A stretch of 64,000 bases of DNA from Streptococcus pacificus (GCF_016481305.1 NZ_JAENBO010000004.1:62001-126000), one strand, 5' to 3'; counted from the stretch's first letter, positions 9,953 through 18,941 are shown. Translations and numbers: made by a program. The notes: generated by a model from the sequence alone, not told the origin.

Positions 9953-10276
9953 ATGCTTATCATTTCAGATGTTATCCGTGGGTATACAGATACAATCCTA
10001 TTGGCACAGTTGAAAAAAGGAGATAGCTATGGGTATGAAATAAATAAAACCATTCAAGAAATTAGCAAAGGAGAATTTGAACTCAAAGAAGCCACTCTTT
10101 ACACAGCGTTTCGAAGATTGGAGAAAGACGGCTATATTACGTCGTATTGGGGAGATGAAAATACAGGAGCGAGGCGAAGGTATTACACTATCACGCAAAA
10201 AGGCATCACCTTGTATGAAGAAAATTTAAGGGATTGGACCACTATAAAAAACATGATTGGAGAGTTATTGAGATAA
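9953..10276 (+). CDS. PadR family transcriptional regulator
   Basis: A 107-residue PadR protein: residues 10-85 carry the winged helix with the family signature GDSYGYEINKTI and ATLYTAFRRLEKDGYI, and RRRYYTITQKG forms the wing. The ATG follows a strong GGAGGTGA site at 9944-9951. PadR proteins are usually repressors of their own operon. It is first in a three-gene unit with the two genes below, whose pairing with PadR is common in Firmicutes and often linked to envelope stress. A likely -10 is in the TATAAT-rich stretch just upstream, near 9930. Confidence 0.92.
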   Translation: MLIISDVIRGYTDTILLAQLKKGDSYGYEINKTIQEISKGEFELKEATLYTAFRRLEKDGYITSYWGDENTGARRRYYTITQKGITLYEENLRDWTTIKNMIGELLR

Positions 10277-10286
10277 GGAGGGGAAC

Positions 10287-10961
10287 ATGAATAACAAAAT
10301 AAAAAATTATGTAGAGGGTTTATTTGTGGATATTCCTAGGAGTAAAAAAGCCAATGAGTTAAAAGAGGAATTGTTATCCAATATGTCAGATAGATTTGAT
10401 GACTATGTGAAAGAGGGCAAGTCAGAAAATGAAGCGTACAGTTTGGTAATAGCAAGTCTAGGAGATATAGATGAACTTTTGTCAGAAATCACACCTACAG
10501 AAGAATTTTTCAAAGAGGCAAGGTATTTCAGAGATAGAAATGCTAAGTATAGTGCCATAGGTGTCTCCTTATACATTGTAGGACTAACTTTTTTAATAGG
10601 TTTTGGAGGACTTGGATATTATTTGGGAGATGCTGGTTTTTATGCTATTGTTGGCGTGCTGGTGATGCTTTTTATTACCGCTATAGCGACAGCTCTGCTA
10701 GTGTATAGTAGTAAATCTACCCCTTTGGAATACAAAGATTATAATGAGAAGAAAAATAGAGAATATCATTATTTCAATGAGAAGCAAAAAAGAGCTTTGA
10801 AATTGACAAAGAGTATCTATTGGCCTTTGGTAATATGTCTCTATTTTTTCGTGAGTTTCACCACAAGGGCATGGCATATAACTTGGATGATTGGGATTTT
10901 GGCCGGTGTATTTGAAGCTATTATAAAAACAATTATTGAAGTGAGGTTTGAAGATGAGTAG
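10287..10961 (+). CDS. DUF1700-type membrane protein (permease prefix-like)
   Basis: A 224-residue protein. The N-terminal 75 residues form the helical DUF1700-like domain (KANELKEELLSNMSDRFDDY, then SLGDIDELL). About four membrane segments follow, near residues 90-115, 117-140, 172-190 and 194-215. It lies 10 bases after padR with an AAGGAGGGGA site and its end overlaps the next gene. These proteins are frequent partners of PadR regulators and DUF4097 proteins; their function is unknown, though an anti-regulator or membrane-sensing role is often proposed. Confidence 0.82.
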   Translation: MNNKIKNYVEGLFVDIPRSKKANELKEELLSNMSDRFDDYVKEGKSENEAYSLVIASLGDIDELLSEITPTEEFFKEARYFRDRNAKYSAIGVSLYIVGLTFLIGFGGLGYYLGDAGFYAIVGVLVMLFITAIATALLVYSSKSTPLEYKDYNEKKNREYHYFNEKQKRALKLTKSIYWPLVICLYFFVSFTTRAWHITWMIGILAGVFEAIIKTIIEVRFEDE

Positions 10962-11847
10962 AAAAGGATTGTTACTATTTCGCTTGATTGCTCAAATGTT
11001 ATTGTTTTTAGTATTGTTAGGCGTTTTTTTAGGATTGATGGGACATTCCAGAGAACTTCCTTTTTTTAGAAACCAACCATCTTTTAGTAGTATGTATGAC
11101 ACTAACAGAGAAAAGTTTTTTGAAGAAATAGAAAGTAGTCATACAAGGGATAGGACTTTTTCCGGAGTACAAAAGGTAGATATATCTTTAGAAGATGCGG
11201 ATCTTGTCATCGTAGAGGGTCAAGGTAAGGAGGTTGTAGTAAGAGAGTATTCCAATTTTCCACATACAAGCAAAAAAGAGGAAATGACATTTTTTCAAAA
11301 AGAGGGCACATTATATATTCAACAACAAAAAGAAAAAAAATTATTTTTTATCTCTAAAGAGGAACACGGGGTCGTTGTAGAAGTTCCTAAAGAGCTTATA
11401 TTGGATTATAATTTGTCTGTGGTTAGTTCGAATATCCAACATGATGTGAGGAGTAGAAGCCTAGAAATGGAAGTGGTTTCTGGAGACGCTACTATTTATC
11501 AAGGAGGAGAAAGGTTATATATGCAGACAGTAAGTGGAGATATGCATGTATATCAGGACTTTGATAGAATAGAAGGAGAAAGCGTGAGTGGCAATTTTGC
11601 TCTTGTAGCAGGAACAAATAATAAAGATATCTCTGTGGAAACCAAAAGTGCAGATGTTAAAATACAACTAGGTAAAGAGGTTGACTATGTTGTAGACTAT
11701 GCTACAGTAAGTGGAGAGGCAAAAGATACTTATACAGGAAAAACCTACTCTAAGTCAGGCAAGATAACAAAAGGGGAGCCGACTTTAAAGATAGAGTGTA
11801 GCACCATTAGTGGGGATTTGAAACTGGAAAATTGGATAGAAGAATAG
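10954..11847 (+). CDS. Membrane-anchored DUF4097 beta-strand repeat protein
   Basis: The start is ATG 10954, with GAGGT at 10942-10946, rather than the in-frame TTG 10948. It overlaps the previous stop in ATGAGTAG. The product is about 297 residues: an N-terminal membrane anchor (about 8-28) and an extracytoplasmic domain of repeated short beta-strands with the recurring motif VSGD or TVSGE, typical of DUF4097 (a right-handed beta-helix-like fold). Such proteins accompany PadR/DUF1700 genes and are thought to act at the envelope. No enzyme motif is visible. Confidence 0.82.
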   Translation: MSRKGLLLFRLIAQMLLFLVLLGVFLGLMGHSRELPFFRNQPSFSSMYDTNREKFFEEIESSHTRDRTFSGVQKVDISLEDADLVIVEGQGKEVVVREYSNFPHTSKKEEMTFFQKEGTLYIQQQKEKKLFFISKEEHGVVVEVPKELILDYNLSVVSSNIQHDVRSRSLEMEVVSGDATIYQGGERLYMQTVSGDMHVYQDFDRIEGESVSGNFALVAGTNNKDISVETKSADVKIQLGKEVDYVVDYATVSGEAKDTYTGKTYSKSGKITKGEPTLKIECSTISGDLKLENWIEE

Positions 11848-11934
11848 ACTATTGAGAATCATGGCTAGATAAAAAATTGTTTAGCTCAGGAGCAAGGTTT
11901 CTTCAAAGGATTGTTTTCATAGATTATCTAACTC

Positions 11935-12027
11935 AAAATTAAAAAACGCTCAGATTTTCTGAGCGTTTTTGCGTAAAAAAATACTGTTAGCATCAATTTT
12001 TTGTCTTATTGTGATAAATTTTAGCTT
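11935..12027. repeat. Direct repeat copy B flanking the PadR cassette
   Basis: Second copy of the segment at 9786-9882, 2149 bases further on and in the same orientation. The two copies bracket padR, DUF1700 and DUF4097 exactly. Confidence 0.85.
11941..11970 (+). terminator. Terminator inside repeat copy B
   Basis: AAAAAACGCTCAG pairs with CTGAGCGTTTTT around ATTTT. It ends the PadR cassette transcript. Confidence 0.88.
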
Positions 12028-12315
12028 GTTTTAGCCAATTTTTTGAAATAAAAAAGGCTTTGAATCACTATTTTTTATAAAAAGCTTTAAAGAATCGTGG
12101 AATCGGTTTTTGCATAGTTATTTTTAGCTAATCAAAAGCCAATTATTTGTAAGAAAGATAATTTTTTATTTTAAAATGCTGATAGTGATAAAGCAACGTC
12201 TGATAGGAACTATTTACATCATTTTATCATCAACGGCTTAAACTTTATCTTTCTTTATAGAATCTTTAAACTTATTTTCTATACTACTAATAAGTAAGAA
12301 AAGGAGAATTGGCAA

Positions 12316-13017
12316 ATGAGTAAATATATCTTAGAGACAAAAAAATTAACCAAGATTTTTGGGAAACAAAAAGCTGTTAATAATGTGTCATTAAAAATTG
12401 AAGATCATTCCGTTTATGGTTTACTTGGGCCTAATGGTGCTGGGAAATCTACTACTTTGAAGATGTTTACAGGTATGTTGCATAAATCATCAGGTGATAT
12501 CACATTTAAAGGTCATCCATGGAGTCGGGATGATTTATCAGATATTGGTGCATTAATTGAGACGCCTCCTCTATATGAAAACTTAAGTGCTAGAGAAAAT
12601 CTTAAAGTGAGAACACTACTACTTGGTTTACCCGATTCAAGAATTGATGAGGTCTTAGAAATCGTTGATTTAAAAAATACGGGGAAAAAGAAGAGTAGTC
12701 AGTTTTCTTTGGGAATGAAACAAAGACTGGGAATTGCAATTGCTCTATTAAACAATCCTCAACTGTTGATATTGGATGAACCAACAAATGGATTGGATCC
12801 ACTAGGGATTCAGGAATTAAGGGACCTCATTAGGAGTTTCCCAGAAAAAGGCATTACCGTTATTTTATCTAGTCATATTCTGGCAGAAGTGGAACAAATT
12901 GCTGATCATATTGGCATCATTACTGATGGGGAGTTAAAATATCAAAATATCATTGATCCTAACGAAAATTTAGAAGACCTCTTTATGACTGTTGTTAAAA
13001 ATGAAAAGGAGGGATAA
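12316..13017 (+). CDS. Lantibiotic-immunity-type ABC transporter ATPase (LanF)
   Basis: A 233-residue ABC ATPase with Walker A GPNGAGKST (about 37-45), the ABC signature FSLGMKQRLGIA and Walker B LLILDEPTNGLDP. The position of the usual Q-loop reads GALIETPPLYENL, with Glu in place of Gln. This E-loop is a known hallmark of LanF proteins such as NukF. It should energise LanE and LanG, which remove lantibiotics from the membrane. It opens a five-gene unit with the next four genes; its stop overlaps the start of lanE by one base. Confidence 0.9.
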   Translation: MSKYILETKKLTKIFGKQKAVNNVSLKIEDHSVYGLLGPNGAGKSTTLKMFTGMLHKSSGDITFKGHPWSRDDLSDIGALIETPPLYENLSARENLKVRTLLLGLPDSRIDEVLEIVDLKNTGKKKSSQFSLGMKQRLGIAIALLNNPQLLILDEPTNGLDPLGIQELRDLIRSFPEKGITVILSSHILAEVEQIADHIGIITDGELKYQNIIDPNENLEDLFMTVVKNEKEG

Positions 13018-13763
13018 TGATGACCAATTATATTCTTGCAGAACATTTAAAACATAAGCATAGTTTTTTAAAAAAATTATTAATCATTGCTCCGATTATT
13101 GCTATCGTATCTGCTTTTTTACTAATGCCCTTATATTTTACAGCCAATGCTTATAACTGGTGGTATGTTATCTTGATGCCAGCTACGTTTGCTTTGATAC
13201 CTGCCATGATACATCGAAAAGAAGAGAGGAAACTTAATTACAGAGCAGTCTTTTCTCTTAATCTTGACTTGAAAAAAGTATGGCTATCTAAAATAGTAAC
13301 GGCTTTAGTTTATATGAGTATTGCAGCGATGGTACATCTGCTTGGTGTCTTTGGATTTCAATTTTTAATTGAGAATCAGATGATTCCAATTTATGGCTTT
13401 GATACTTTATTAATAGCTAGCATGCTTTTGATTATCACGAACATTTGGCAAGCACCTTTTTGTTTATTCTTGGCAAAAAAAATAGGTTTTGTTGCTAGTA
13501 TTACAATAAATGCCATTTTAGGATTAGTATTAGGTATTTTGTTTTCTGACTCATCACTGTGGCTGTTTTGCCCTTACTCTTGGGGAATAAGATTAATGGT
13601 GCCTGTGATGCATATTTTACCAAATGGTGTTCCAGCAGAATTATCAAATCCTATGATTTCAACTACTTCCTCAATCATCCCTTGTGTCTTATCTCTAGGT
13701 CTTTTTCTACTTTTGACAGTCATTACAGCAAATTGGTTTTCAAAATTAGAGGTGAAATCATGA
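13017..13763 (+). CDS. Lantibiotic immunity ABC permease, LanE/MutE type
   Basis: A 248-residue membrane protein with about six helices. The N-terminus MTNYILAEHLKHKHSFLKKL and the sequence YNWWYVILMPATFALIPAMIHRKEERK fit the MutE/EpiE family. It begins with two consecutive ATGs (13017 and 13020) overlapping the lanF stop and ends overlapping lanG in ATGA, so the three are translated together. Its role would be one half of the membrane channel of the immunity pump. Confidence 0.86.
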   Translation: MMTNYILAEHLKHKHSFLKKLLIIAPIIAIVSAFLLMPLYFTANAYNWWYVILMPATFALIPAMIHRKEERKLNYRAVFSLNLDLKKVWLSKIVTALVYMSIAAMVHLLGVFGFQFLIENQMIPIYGFDTLLIASMLLIITNIWQAPFCLFLAKKIGFVASITINAILGLVLGILFSDSSLWLFCPYSWGIRLMVPVMHILPNGVPAELSNPMISTTSSIIPCVLSLGLFLLLTVITANWFSKLEVKS

Positions 13764-14500
13764 GAAACATTTTGAAATCAGAGTTCTATAAAATTAAGCA
13801 CACATGGCTACCATGGATTCATATCATCTTACCGTGTGTATATGCCATTACTTTTTATGGAGCTGCTAAAATAACCGGATTAAAGAACCTTGGTGATATT
13901 TCCATCATCCAAAACTACTTAGTACTTCTAGGGGGAATATTACCAATTGTTTGTGGAATATTAACCTCAAAAGTTGTAGATATGGAAGTCAATGCAGGGC
14001 ATTTTCAAGTGCTTTTATCAACGACAACGTCTAGATATAAGGCGTATAGTGGTAAGTTATTCGCCTTACTCATCGGATTTTTATTGTCCACAAGTCTTGC
14101 GATTATCATTTTTGGTTTACTATTTGGTCATCAAAAGCCGATTGAGCTGTTAATTGAGTTGCTTTTACTATTTGTTGGTTCGTTATCAATTTATATGATT
14201 CACCTATGGCTGTCCATTATACTGGGCGGCGGGGCATCAATTGGTTTGGGTTTTGTTGGAACCTTGATTGCTTTATTGTCAATGACAAATTTAGGTGAAA
14301 AGATCTGGTATTTTCTACCTCCAACTTGGCCATCAAGATTGTCTGCCTCTTATATCGTAGGAAGCAATCTCGTTGATAAATCCTATTTATATCATGAAAT
14401 AATGATGTGGAGTTATGTAGCAATCCCAACGACTATCATTATTTTTACAGCGTCTTTAGTTTGGTTTAGTAGATGGGATGGTAAATCATTGAGTGATTAA
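13760..14500 (+). CDS. Lantibiotic immunity ABC permease, LanG/MutG type
   Basis: The start is ATG 13760 in the ATGA overlap with lanE, preceded by GAGGTG. The product is about 246 residues with roughly six membrane helices, beginning MRNILKSEFYKIKHTWLPW as is typical of MutG-family permeases. With LanF and LanE it would form a complete LanFEG pump. No LanI lipoprotein is visible nearby. Confidence 0.86.
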   Translation: MRNILKSEFYKIKHTWLPWIHIILPCVYAITFYGAAKITGLKNLGDISIIQNYLVLLGGILPIVCGILTSKVVDMEVNAGHFQVLLSTTTSRYKAYSGKLFALLIGFLLSTSLAIIIFGLLFGHQKPIELLIELLLLFVGSLSIYMIHLWLSIILGGGASIGLGFVGTLIALLSMTNLGEKIWYFLPPTWPSRLSASYIVGSNLVDKSYLYHEIMMWSYVAIPTTIIIFTASLVWFSRWDGKSLSD

Positions 14501-14560
14501 TACGTTATAAAATAAAATGTGATATAATGAAACGTTAAATATAAACTTGGAGGTGGGTAT

Positions 14561-15220
14561 ATGACAACTATTCTTGCCATTGATGATGAACAAGATATGT
14601 TAGTTCTCATAAAAAATATTCTTAAGAAGAAAGACTATAGTGTTGATATTTATCAAAACCCATCAGAATTAGATGAAAACAAGTTGGGAAAATATGATTT
14701 GATTTTACTGGATGTTATGATGCCAGGGATTGATGGGATTAGTTTTTGTAAACAAATTCGTAGAAAAGTAGATTCTCCCATTCTTTTTTTGACAGCAAAG
14801 ACAATGGAGTCAGATATTGTTGAGGGTCTTTTGAGTGGTGGTGATGATTACATCACTAAGCCTTTTGGTGTTCAAGAATTATTAGCCAGAGTAGAGGCAC
14901 ATTTAAGAAGAGAAAAACGAGAAAAACATTCGAGCTTACATCTTGGCAATATTCGTTTTGATTTGGCTGCAAGTGAAGTGTATGTCAAAGAAGAAAAAAT
15001 TCATCTGACAAAGTCTGAGTACCAGATTTCTGAATTACTCGCTAAAAGAAAAGGTCAGGTTTTTTCAAGAGAACAAATCTATGAATTCATCTTTGGGTTT
15101 GATGGCGTTGGGGATGCTTCGACTATTTCAGAGCACGTCAAAAATATTAGAGCAAAGTTTCAAAAGTTTGGTGAAGCTCCAATTGCTACGGTTTGGGGGA
15201 TTGGTTATAAATGGGATTAA
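14561..15220 (+). CDS. OmpR-family response regulator of the lanFEG-type locus
   Basis: A 219-residue response regulator. The receiver has the acidic pair Asp8-Asp9, the phosphoacceptor Asp51 in LLLDVMMPG, and the Lys in ITKPF. The C-terminal winged helix includes LTKSEYQISELLAKRKGQVFSREQIYE. It resembles regulators of lantibiotic loci (SpaR, ScnR, and LcrR of S. mutans). It starts 60 bases after lanG with a GGAGGTGGG site, and its stop overlaps the kinase start. Confidence 0.9.
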   Translation: MTTILAIDDEQDMLVLIKNILKKKDYSVDIYQNPSELDENKLGKYDLILLDVMMPGIDGISFCKQIRRKVDSPILFLTAKTMESDIVEGLLSGGDDYITKPFGVQELLARVEAHLRREKREKHSSLHLGNIRFDLAASEVYVKEEKIHLTKSEYQISELLAKRKGQVFSREQIYEFIFGFDGVGDASTISEHVKNIRAKFQKFGEAPIATVWGIGYKWD

Positions 15221-16581
15221 TGAGTAAAGGACGCTCTCTTAAGGTAGTCTTCTTTAGTTATTTATTAAGTATAGGAGTTGGATTAATGGTTGCTGTTGGA
15301 TTAGCACTATTATCTTTTATCACCTTATATAATATAGGTTTGATTGTTCCAGCTAACTATACAGAAAATTTGATATTAGAGAAAAGAGACACTATTTCTA
15401 ACGCAACAACATTTGATGCGTCATTAATTCCAGAGGATGCAAGCTATATCTTTTTAACGCCGGATGATAAACTTAAGGCGTCAAATATGACTGATTCGCT
15501 TGCGAAAAAAGCACAACTTTTTCACAATCAAGAAGTGGTGGCTACTCCTTCAGAATCTTTTATAGAAATTAAAAGAGCAGATGGATATGTCATTATTAAT
15601 TATTCCCTTGAGGCACACTATACCAATGCTTGGATGGAAAAGTATTTTCCTAAAATAAATGTTTTGTTTGCTAGTTTAATGATTTTCTTTTGTTTTATCA
15701 GTACTTTGATAATCACTTTTATTTGGGCAAAACGAATCACAAAACAATTAGGACCTATACTTGACGCATCAGAAAAAATTGCTAATCAGAAATTAGATTT
15801 TGAAATTGGTAAGTCAACGATAAAAGAGTTTAATGCTGTTTTAAATAGTCTTGATAAGATGAAAATAGCTTTGAATGATTCATTAAGGGAAAATTGGCAG
15901 CAGGAAGAAAATAAAAGAAATCAAATCTCTGCATTAACACATGATCTAAAAACCCCAGTAGCCATTGTTCAAGGAAATGCAGAACTATTGAAAGAGACAA
16001 CACTTACAAAGGAGCAAGAAATCTATCTTGATTTTATAGTGAAAAACGCTAACCGTATATCAGATTATTCAAAAACATTAATGGTTATGAACGGGTCAAA
16101 TCAGCTAAGCGATTTAAATGTGAAAAAAGTTCAAAGCTCAGTCATTGTAGAAAAAGCAAGAGAACTTGCTAAAGAGATAGTATCTGTTGATAAACATGAG
16201 TTATCTGAAGTCATTGATTTTGAAGATAAGGCGTTGATGATTGATATGAGATTATTTGAAAGAGCCCTTCAAAACGTGCTTAGTAATGCTGTCCAGTACG
16301 CCCCAAAACAATCTTTGATCGAACTGAGAATACTAATGACTGATAACAAATTGTTACTGTCAGTATTAAATCAAGGAAAAGGTTTTTCTAACGAAGGGTT
16401 AGCACATGGCTTAGAACAATTTTATCGTGAGGACAAAAGTCGACATTCATCGACAAATTATGGCTTAGGCCTATATATATCATCGCAAATCATGACACTG
16501 CACAAAGGAGAACTATTATTACAAAACAAGCCAGATAAAAAAGGAGCAATAGTAACATTAGCATTTCCTTTAATAGAATGA
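15220..16581 (+). CDS. Sensor histidine kinase of the lanFEG-type locus
   Basis: I prefer ATG 15220, which overlaps the regulator stop in TAATG; ATG 15211 in frame is possible. The protein has about 453 residues: two membrane helices (about 8-35 and 145-170) around an extracytoplasmic domain of about 110 residues, a HAMP-like segment, the H-box ALTHDLKTPVA with His about 241, the N-box LSNAVQYAP and the G-box GLGLYISSQI. The large sensor domain fits the SpaK/NisK-like kinases that detect a lantibiotic directly. The gene closes the five-gene unit. Confidence 0.88.
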   Translation: MSKGRSLKVVFFSYLLSIGVGLMVAVGLALLSFITLYNIGLIVPANYTENLILEKRDTISNATTFDASLIPEDASYIFLTPDDKLKASNMTDSLAKKAQLFHNQEVVATPSESFIEIKRADGYVIINYSLEAHYTNAWMEKYFPKINVLFASLMIFFCFISTLIITFIWAKRITKQLGPILDASEKIANQKLDFEIGKSTIKEFNAVLNSLDKMKIALNDSLRENWQQEENKRNQISALTHDLKTPVAIVQGNAELLKETTLTKEQEIYLDFIVKNANRISDYSKTLMVMNGSNQLSDLNVKKVQSSVIVEKARELAKEIVSVDKHELSEVIDFEDKALMIDMRLFERALQNVLSNAVQYAPKQSLIELRILMTDNKLLLSVLNQGKGFSNEGLAHGLEQFYREDKSRHSSTNYGLGLYISSQIMTLHKGELLLQNKPDKKGAIVTLAFPLIE

Positions 16582-16644
16582 TGAGATTTGTAAGAAGCAT
16601 TATGAGATTAGATATTATTACCCCTCCCAATCTTTCATTTATCG

Positions 16645-16673
16645 TTGCGATTATTTTTCTTTTGTTTTATACT
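16645..16673 (+). promoter_or_regulatory. Promoter of the L,D-transpeptidase gene
   Basis: TTGCGA at 16645-16650, 17 bases, then TATACT at 16668-16673. The message would have a leader of about 58 bases. Confidence 0.7.
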
Positions 16674-16737
16674 AGGGATGAATATGTGAAAAGATTAGCA
16701 AATCAATTATTAATGGATGATAGAAAGGGTGAGAAGG

Positions 16738-17415
16738 ATGCGTCAAAAGCGGTCTCCTATAATATTAATCATTATTGTAGCAATAGTTCTTTTGGTAGGA
16801 GGGTATGCTACTTATCAAGTCTTGGGGAAAACAAGTGCTGACAAAAAAGCTGAGAAACCAGCTGTTACTGCTGTGAATAAGCAATTGTCTAAGGGCAAAG
16901 AAATGAGTAGTACAACTACTTCATCCACTAGCGTGGAAACGACTCAGGAAGCATCACCTCAGACAAATCAGGTGGCTGACGTTGATGAGACGTCTAAGCA
17001 GGAAGACCCCTTTTATCCTGACCTTGCTCAGTACAATGACTTATCGATTGAGGTTTCTATTGCAGAACAAAAAATGTCTATTTTGTCTGGTAGCCAGGTG
17101 ATTTTTTCAACGACGGTTTCAACCGGTGCACCGGATAGTCCAACACCGACTGGTCAATTTATCATTGAGCCGGAAAGAGGCGATTTCTTCTTTAATGAAG
17201 CTTCTGGTGAAGGTGCCTACTACTGGGTCTCTTTCAAGGATCACGGGATTTACCTATTTCATAGTTTACCTACTGATCGTTATGGCAATGAAATTCCTGA
17301 AGAAGCAGCAAGGCTTGGCAGGCCAAGTTCTCATGGTTGTATAAGGATGCCAAGAGAAACAGCTAAATGGTTTTATGAAAATATCCCGGGTGCTATTCCT
17401 GTACAAATTAATTAA
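16738..17415 (+). CDS. L,D-transpeptidase (YkuD domain), membrane-anchored
   Basis: I chose ATG 16738, with AAAGGGTGAG just upstream, over ATG 16717. The product is about 225 residues: a signal anchor (about 6-25), a Ser/Thr-rich linker to about residue 90, and a YkuD domain to the end. The catalytic motif is SHGCIRM with the nucleophilic Cys, and the upstream conserved His lies in YLFHSLP. The family forms 3-3 cross-links in peptidoglycan or attaches proteins to it. In streptococci, where 4-3 links dominate, its exact role is uncertain. It has its own promoter and terminator. Confidence 0.9.
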   Translation: MRQKRSPIILIIIVAIVLLVGGYATYQVLGKTSADKKAEKPAVTAVNKQLSKGKEMSSTTTSSTSVETTQEASPQTNQVADVDETSKQEDPFYPDLAQYNDLSIEVSIAEQKMSILSGSQVIFSTTVSTGAPDSPTPTGQFIIEPERGDFFFNEASGEGAYYWVSFKDHGIYLFHSLPTDRYGNEIPEEAARLGRPSSHGCIRMPRETAKWFYENIPGAIPVQIN

Positions 17416-17416
17416 G

Positions 17417-17448
17417 AAAAAAAGAAGATCAATCTGGTCTTCTTTTTT
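17417..17448 (+). terminator. Terminator of the L,D-transpeptidase gene
   Basis: AAAGAAGA and TCTTCTTT arms with a T run directly after the stop. Confidence 0.85.
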
Positions 17449-17506
17449 AGGTTTGGCTTATTAATAAAAAAACATTTCTAAGCAGGTATTAAAACAATAG
17501 TGACAG

Positions 17507-17515
17507 TGCTATAAT
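17507..17515 (+). promoter_or_regulatory. Extended -10 promoter of the MFS gene with a long leader
   Basis: TGCTATAAT is an extended -10. The predicted leader of about 107 bases contains a small GGGTT/AACCC hairpin at about 17577-17594. I do not recognise a riboswitch in it. A second TATAAT lies at about 17606 but is too close to the start to be the only promoter. Confidence 0.5.
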
Positions 17516-17630
17516 ATAATCAATGACTAACAGTCTTTTAAAAATAAGTACTCAGATGACTGGGGATTTAATTAATGGGGTTATGATGGAACCCTTATCA
17601 CTAATATAATACTAAAAATAAGAAGATCAC

Positions 17631-18899
17631 ATGAAAAAAATTTTTAAAAATCGATTATATCTAACACTCTTAGTCTCGGATTTGATTTCTAATTTTGGGG
17701 ACACGTTATTTTATCTGGCTTTAATGACCTATGTTGTCGCTTTAAAAGACAGTCAGCTTGCTGTATCAATCATCAATGTTTCAGAAGCATTGCCTATTTT
17801 GTTTACCGTTTTATTTGGTTTTCTGGCAGATCGCACGATTAATAAAGTCGGAACCATTATCAAAACATTATGGCTAAGAGCGCTCTTATATCTATTTGTA
17901 GCAGTAGCGATGAGCTTTAATCCTTCCCTCCTTATTGTTTTATTGGCAAGTGTCATTAATCTGATTTCTGATACTTTAGGTCAATTTGAAAATGGGCTTT
18001 TCTACCCGATATCCAATCGCATAGTGGCACCGTCAGATAGAGAAGAGGTCATGGCGTTTAGACAGACAATCACTTCAGCCATGGGTATTGTCTATCAGTC
18101 TGTTGCTGTTATTTTGATTGCTATCTTCAGTTATTTTAATCTCGCACTAATCAATGCGATGACTTTTCTTTGTAGTCTAGGTATTTTTCTATTAGTAAGA
18201 AAGAGGATAAATAGGGTTTACAGGATTAAAGAAAAACCTATTACTAATGAGAAATTAGGACTTAAAACGTTGTTCTCAGCTGTTGGTTCCGATTTAAAAG
18301 CTTCCCTAAAACAGTTGTTTAGTATTAGTAGCATGAAGAGTGTTTTATTTGTGATTCCCTTTTTAAATGGTGGGTTAGCGATCATCACCCCCTTGGTTGT
18401 GATTAGCCTTTCTAGCACACCTTCTTTAACAATTATTAATACGGCGACGACAATATCACTTTTAGGAATCAGTACTATCTGTGGAAGTATTTTTGGTGGC
18501 TTTTTAATCTTAACCACTAAAACATTTAAAGCGTTTACCATCAGAACCCTATTAAAACTGAATCTTTTAGCGGTCTTGGCTCTCTTTTTGGCCTTTTATC
18601 TTCAAAATATCTACTTAGTGATTGTTTGTGTCTTTCTTGCGAGTGTCTTTGTCGGCACATTAAATCCGAAAGTAGGAACCATTATTTTTAATAGTATTGA
18701 CGAGACAAAATTAGCAACGGTATTTGGTGGTATGGTAACATACTTTCAACTGGGGGAAATTATTTCTAAACTGATTTTTTCAGGTTTAGTGATTGCTTTA
18801 TCATCCAGAGATATTAGTATTATCTATGGTATGATGACTACTCTAGCCATCATTTACCTGTTGCGCTCAGATAAATCTGATAGAAGGAGTGTTGAATAA
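17631..18899 (+). CDS. MFS transporter (drug-efflux-like)
   Basis: A 422-residue membrane protein with about 12 predicted helices. The N-terminus NRLYLTLLVSDLISNFGDTLFYLAL and the loop FGFLADR (a variant of the MFS loop 2-3 motif) fit the major facilitator superfamily, nearest in style to the macrolide-efflux-like group. The substrate cannot be inferred. It is transcribed alone from an extended -10 promoter with a long leader, a layout that allows attenuation, but no leader peptide was found. Confidence 0.82.
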   Translation: MKKIFKNRLYLTLLVSDLISNFGDTLFYLALMTYVVALKDSQLAVSIINVSEALPILFTVLFGFLADRTINKVGTIIKTLWLRALLYLFVAVAMSFNPSLLIVLLASVINLISDTLGQFENGLFYPISNRIVAPSDREEVMAFRQTITSAMGIVYQSVAVILIAIFSYFNLALINAMTFLCSLGIFLLVRKRINRVYRIKEKPITNEKLGLKTLFSAVGSDLKASLKQLFSISSMKSVLFVIPFLNGGLAIITPLVVISLSSTPSLTIINTATTISLLGISTICGSIFGGFLILTTKTFKAFTIRTLLKLNLLAVLALFLAFYLQNIYLVIVCVFLASVFVGTLNPKVGTIIFNSIDETKLATVFGGMVTYFQLGEIISKLIFSGLVIALSSRDISIIYGMMTTLAIIYLLRSDKSDRRSVE

Positions 18900-18941
18900 G
18901 GGGAAATAGGTTTATTTGTCTTAAAAAATAAAAATGCATTA

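Larger units (their letters stand above)
11848..12315. other. Long intergenic region between the PadR cassette and the lanFEG-type genes
   Basis: No gene is seen in these 468 bases. They hold a terminator (11941-11970), repeat copy B (11935-12027), and the 5' region of the ABC operon, where TATACT at about 12278-12283 is a possible -10 and AAGGAGAATT is the ribosome site. No lantibiotic precursor-like small gene with a leader and Cys/Ser/Thr-rich core was found here. Confidence 0.5.

Noticed and set aside
11848..12315. A lantibiotic precursor gene upstream of the lanF-type gene.
   Set aside because: No short frame with a ribosome site, leader and Cys/Ser/Thr-rich core was seen on either strand.
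13559..13759. N-terminal extension of the LanG-like permease from GTG 13559.
   Set aside because: It lies inside the LanE gene in another frame; ATG 13760 with GAGGTG and the normal MutG N-terminus is much better.
16578..16841. An 87-codon open frame after the histidine kinase.
   Set aside because: It overlaps the L,D-transpeptidase start in another frame, covers that gene's promoter, and has no ribosome site or family likeness.
17516..17630. A riboswitch in the MFS gene leader.
   Set aside because: There is only a small GGGTT/AACCC hairpin and none of the conserved blocks of riboswitch classes that I know.
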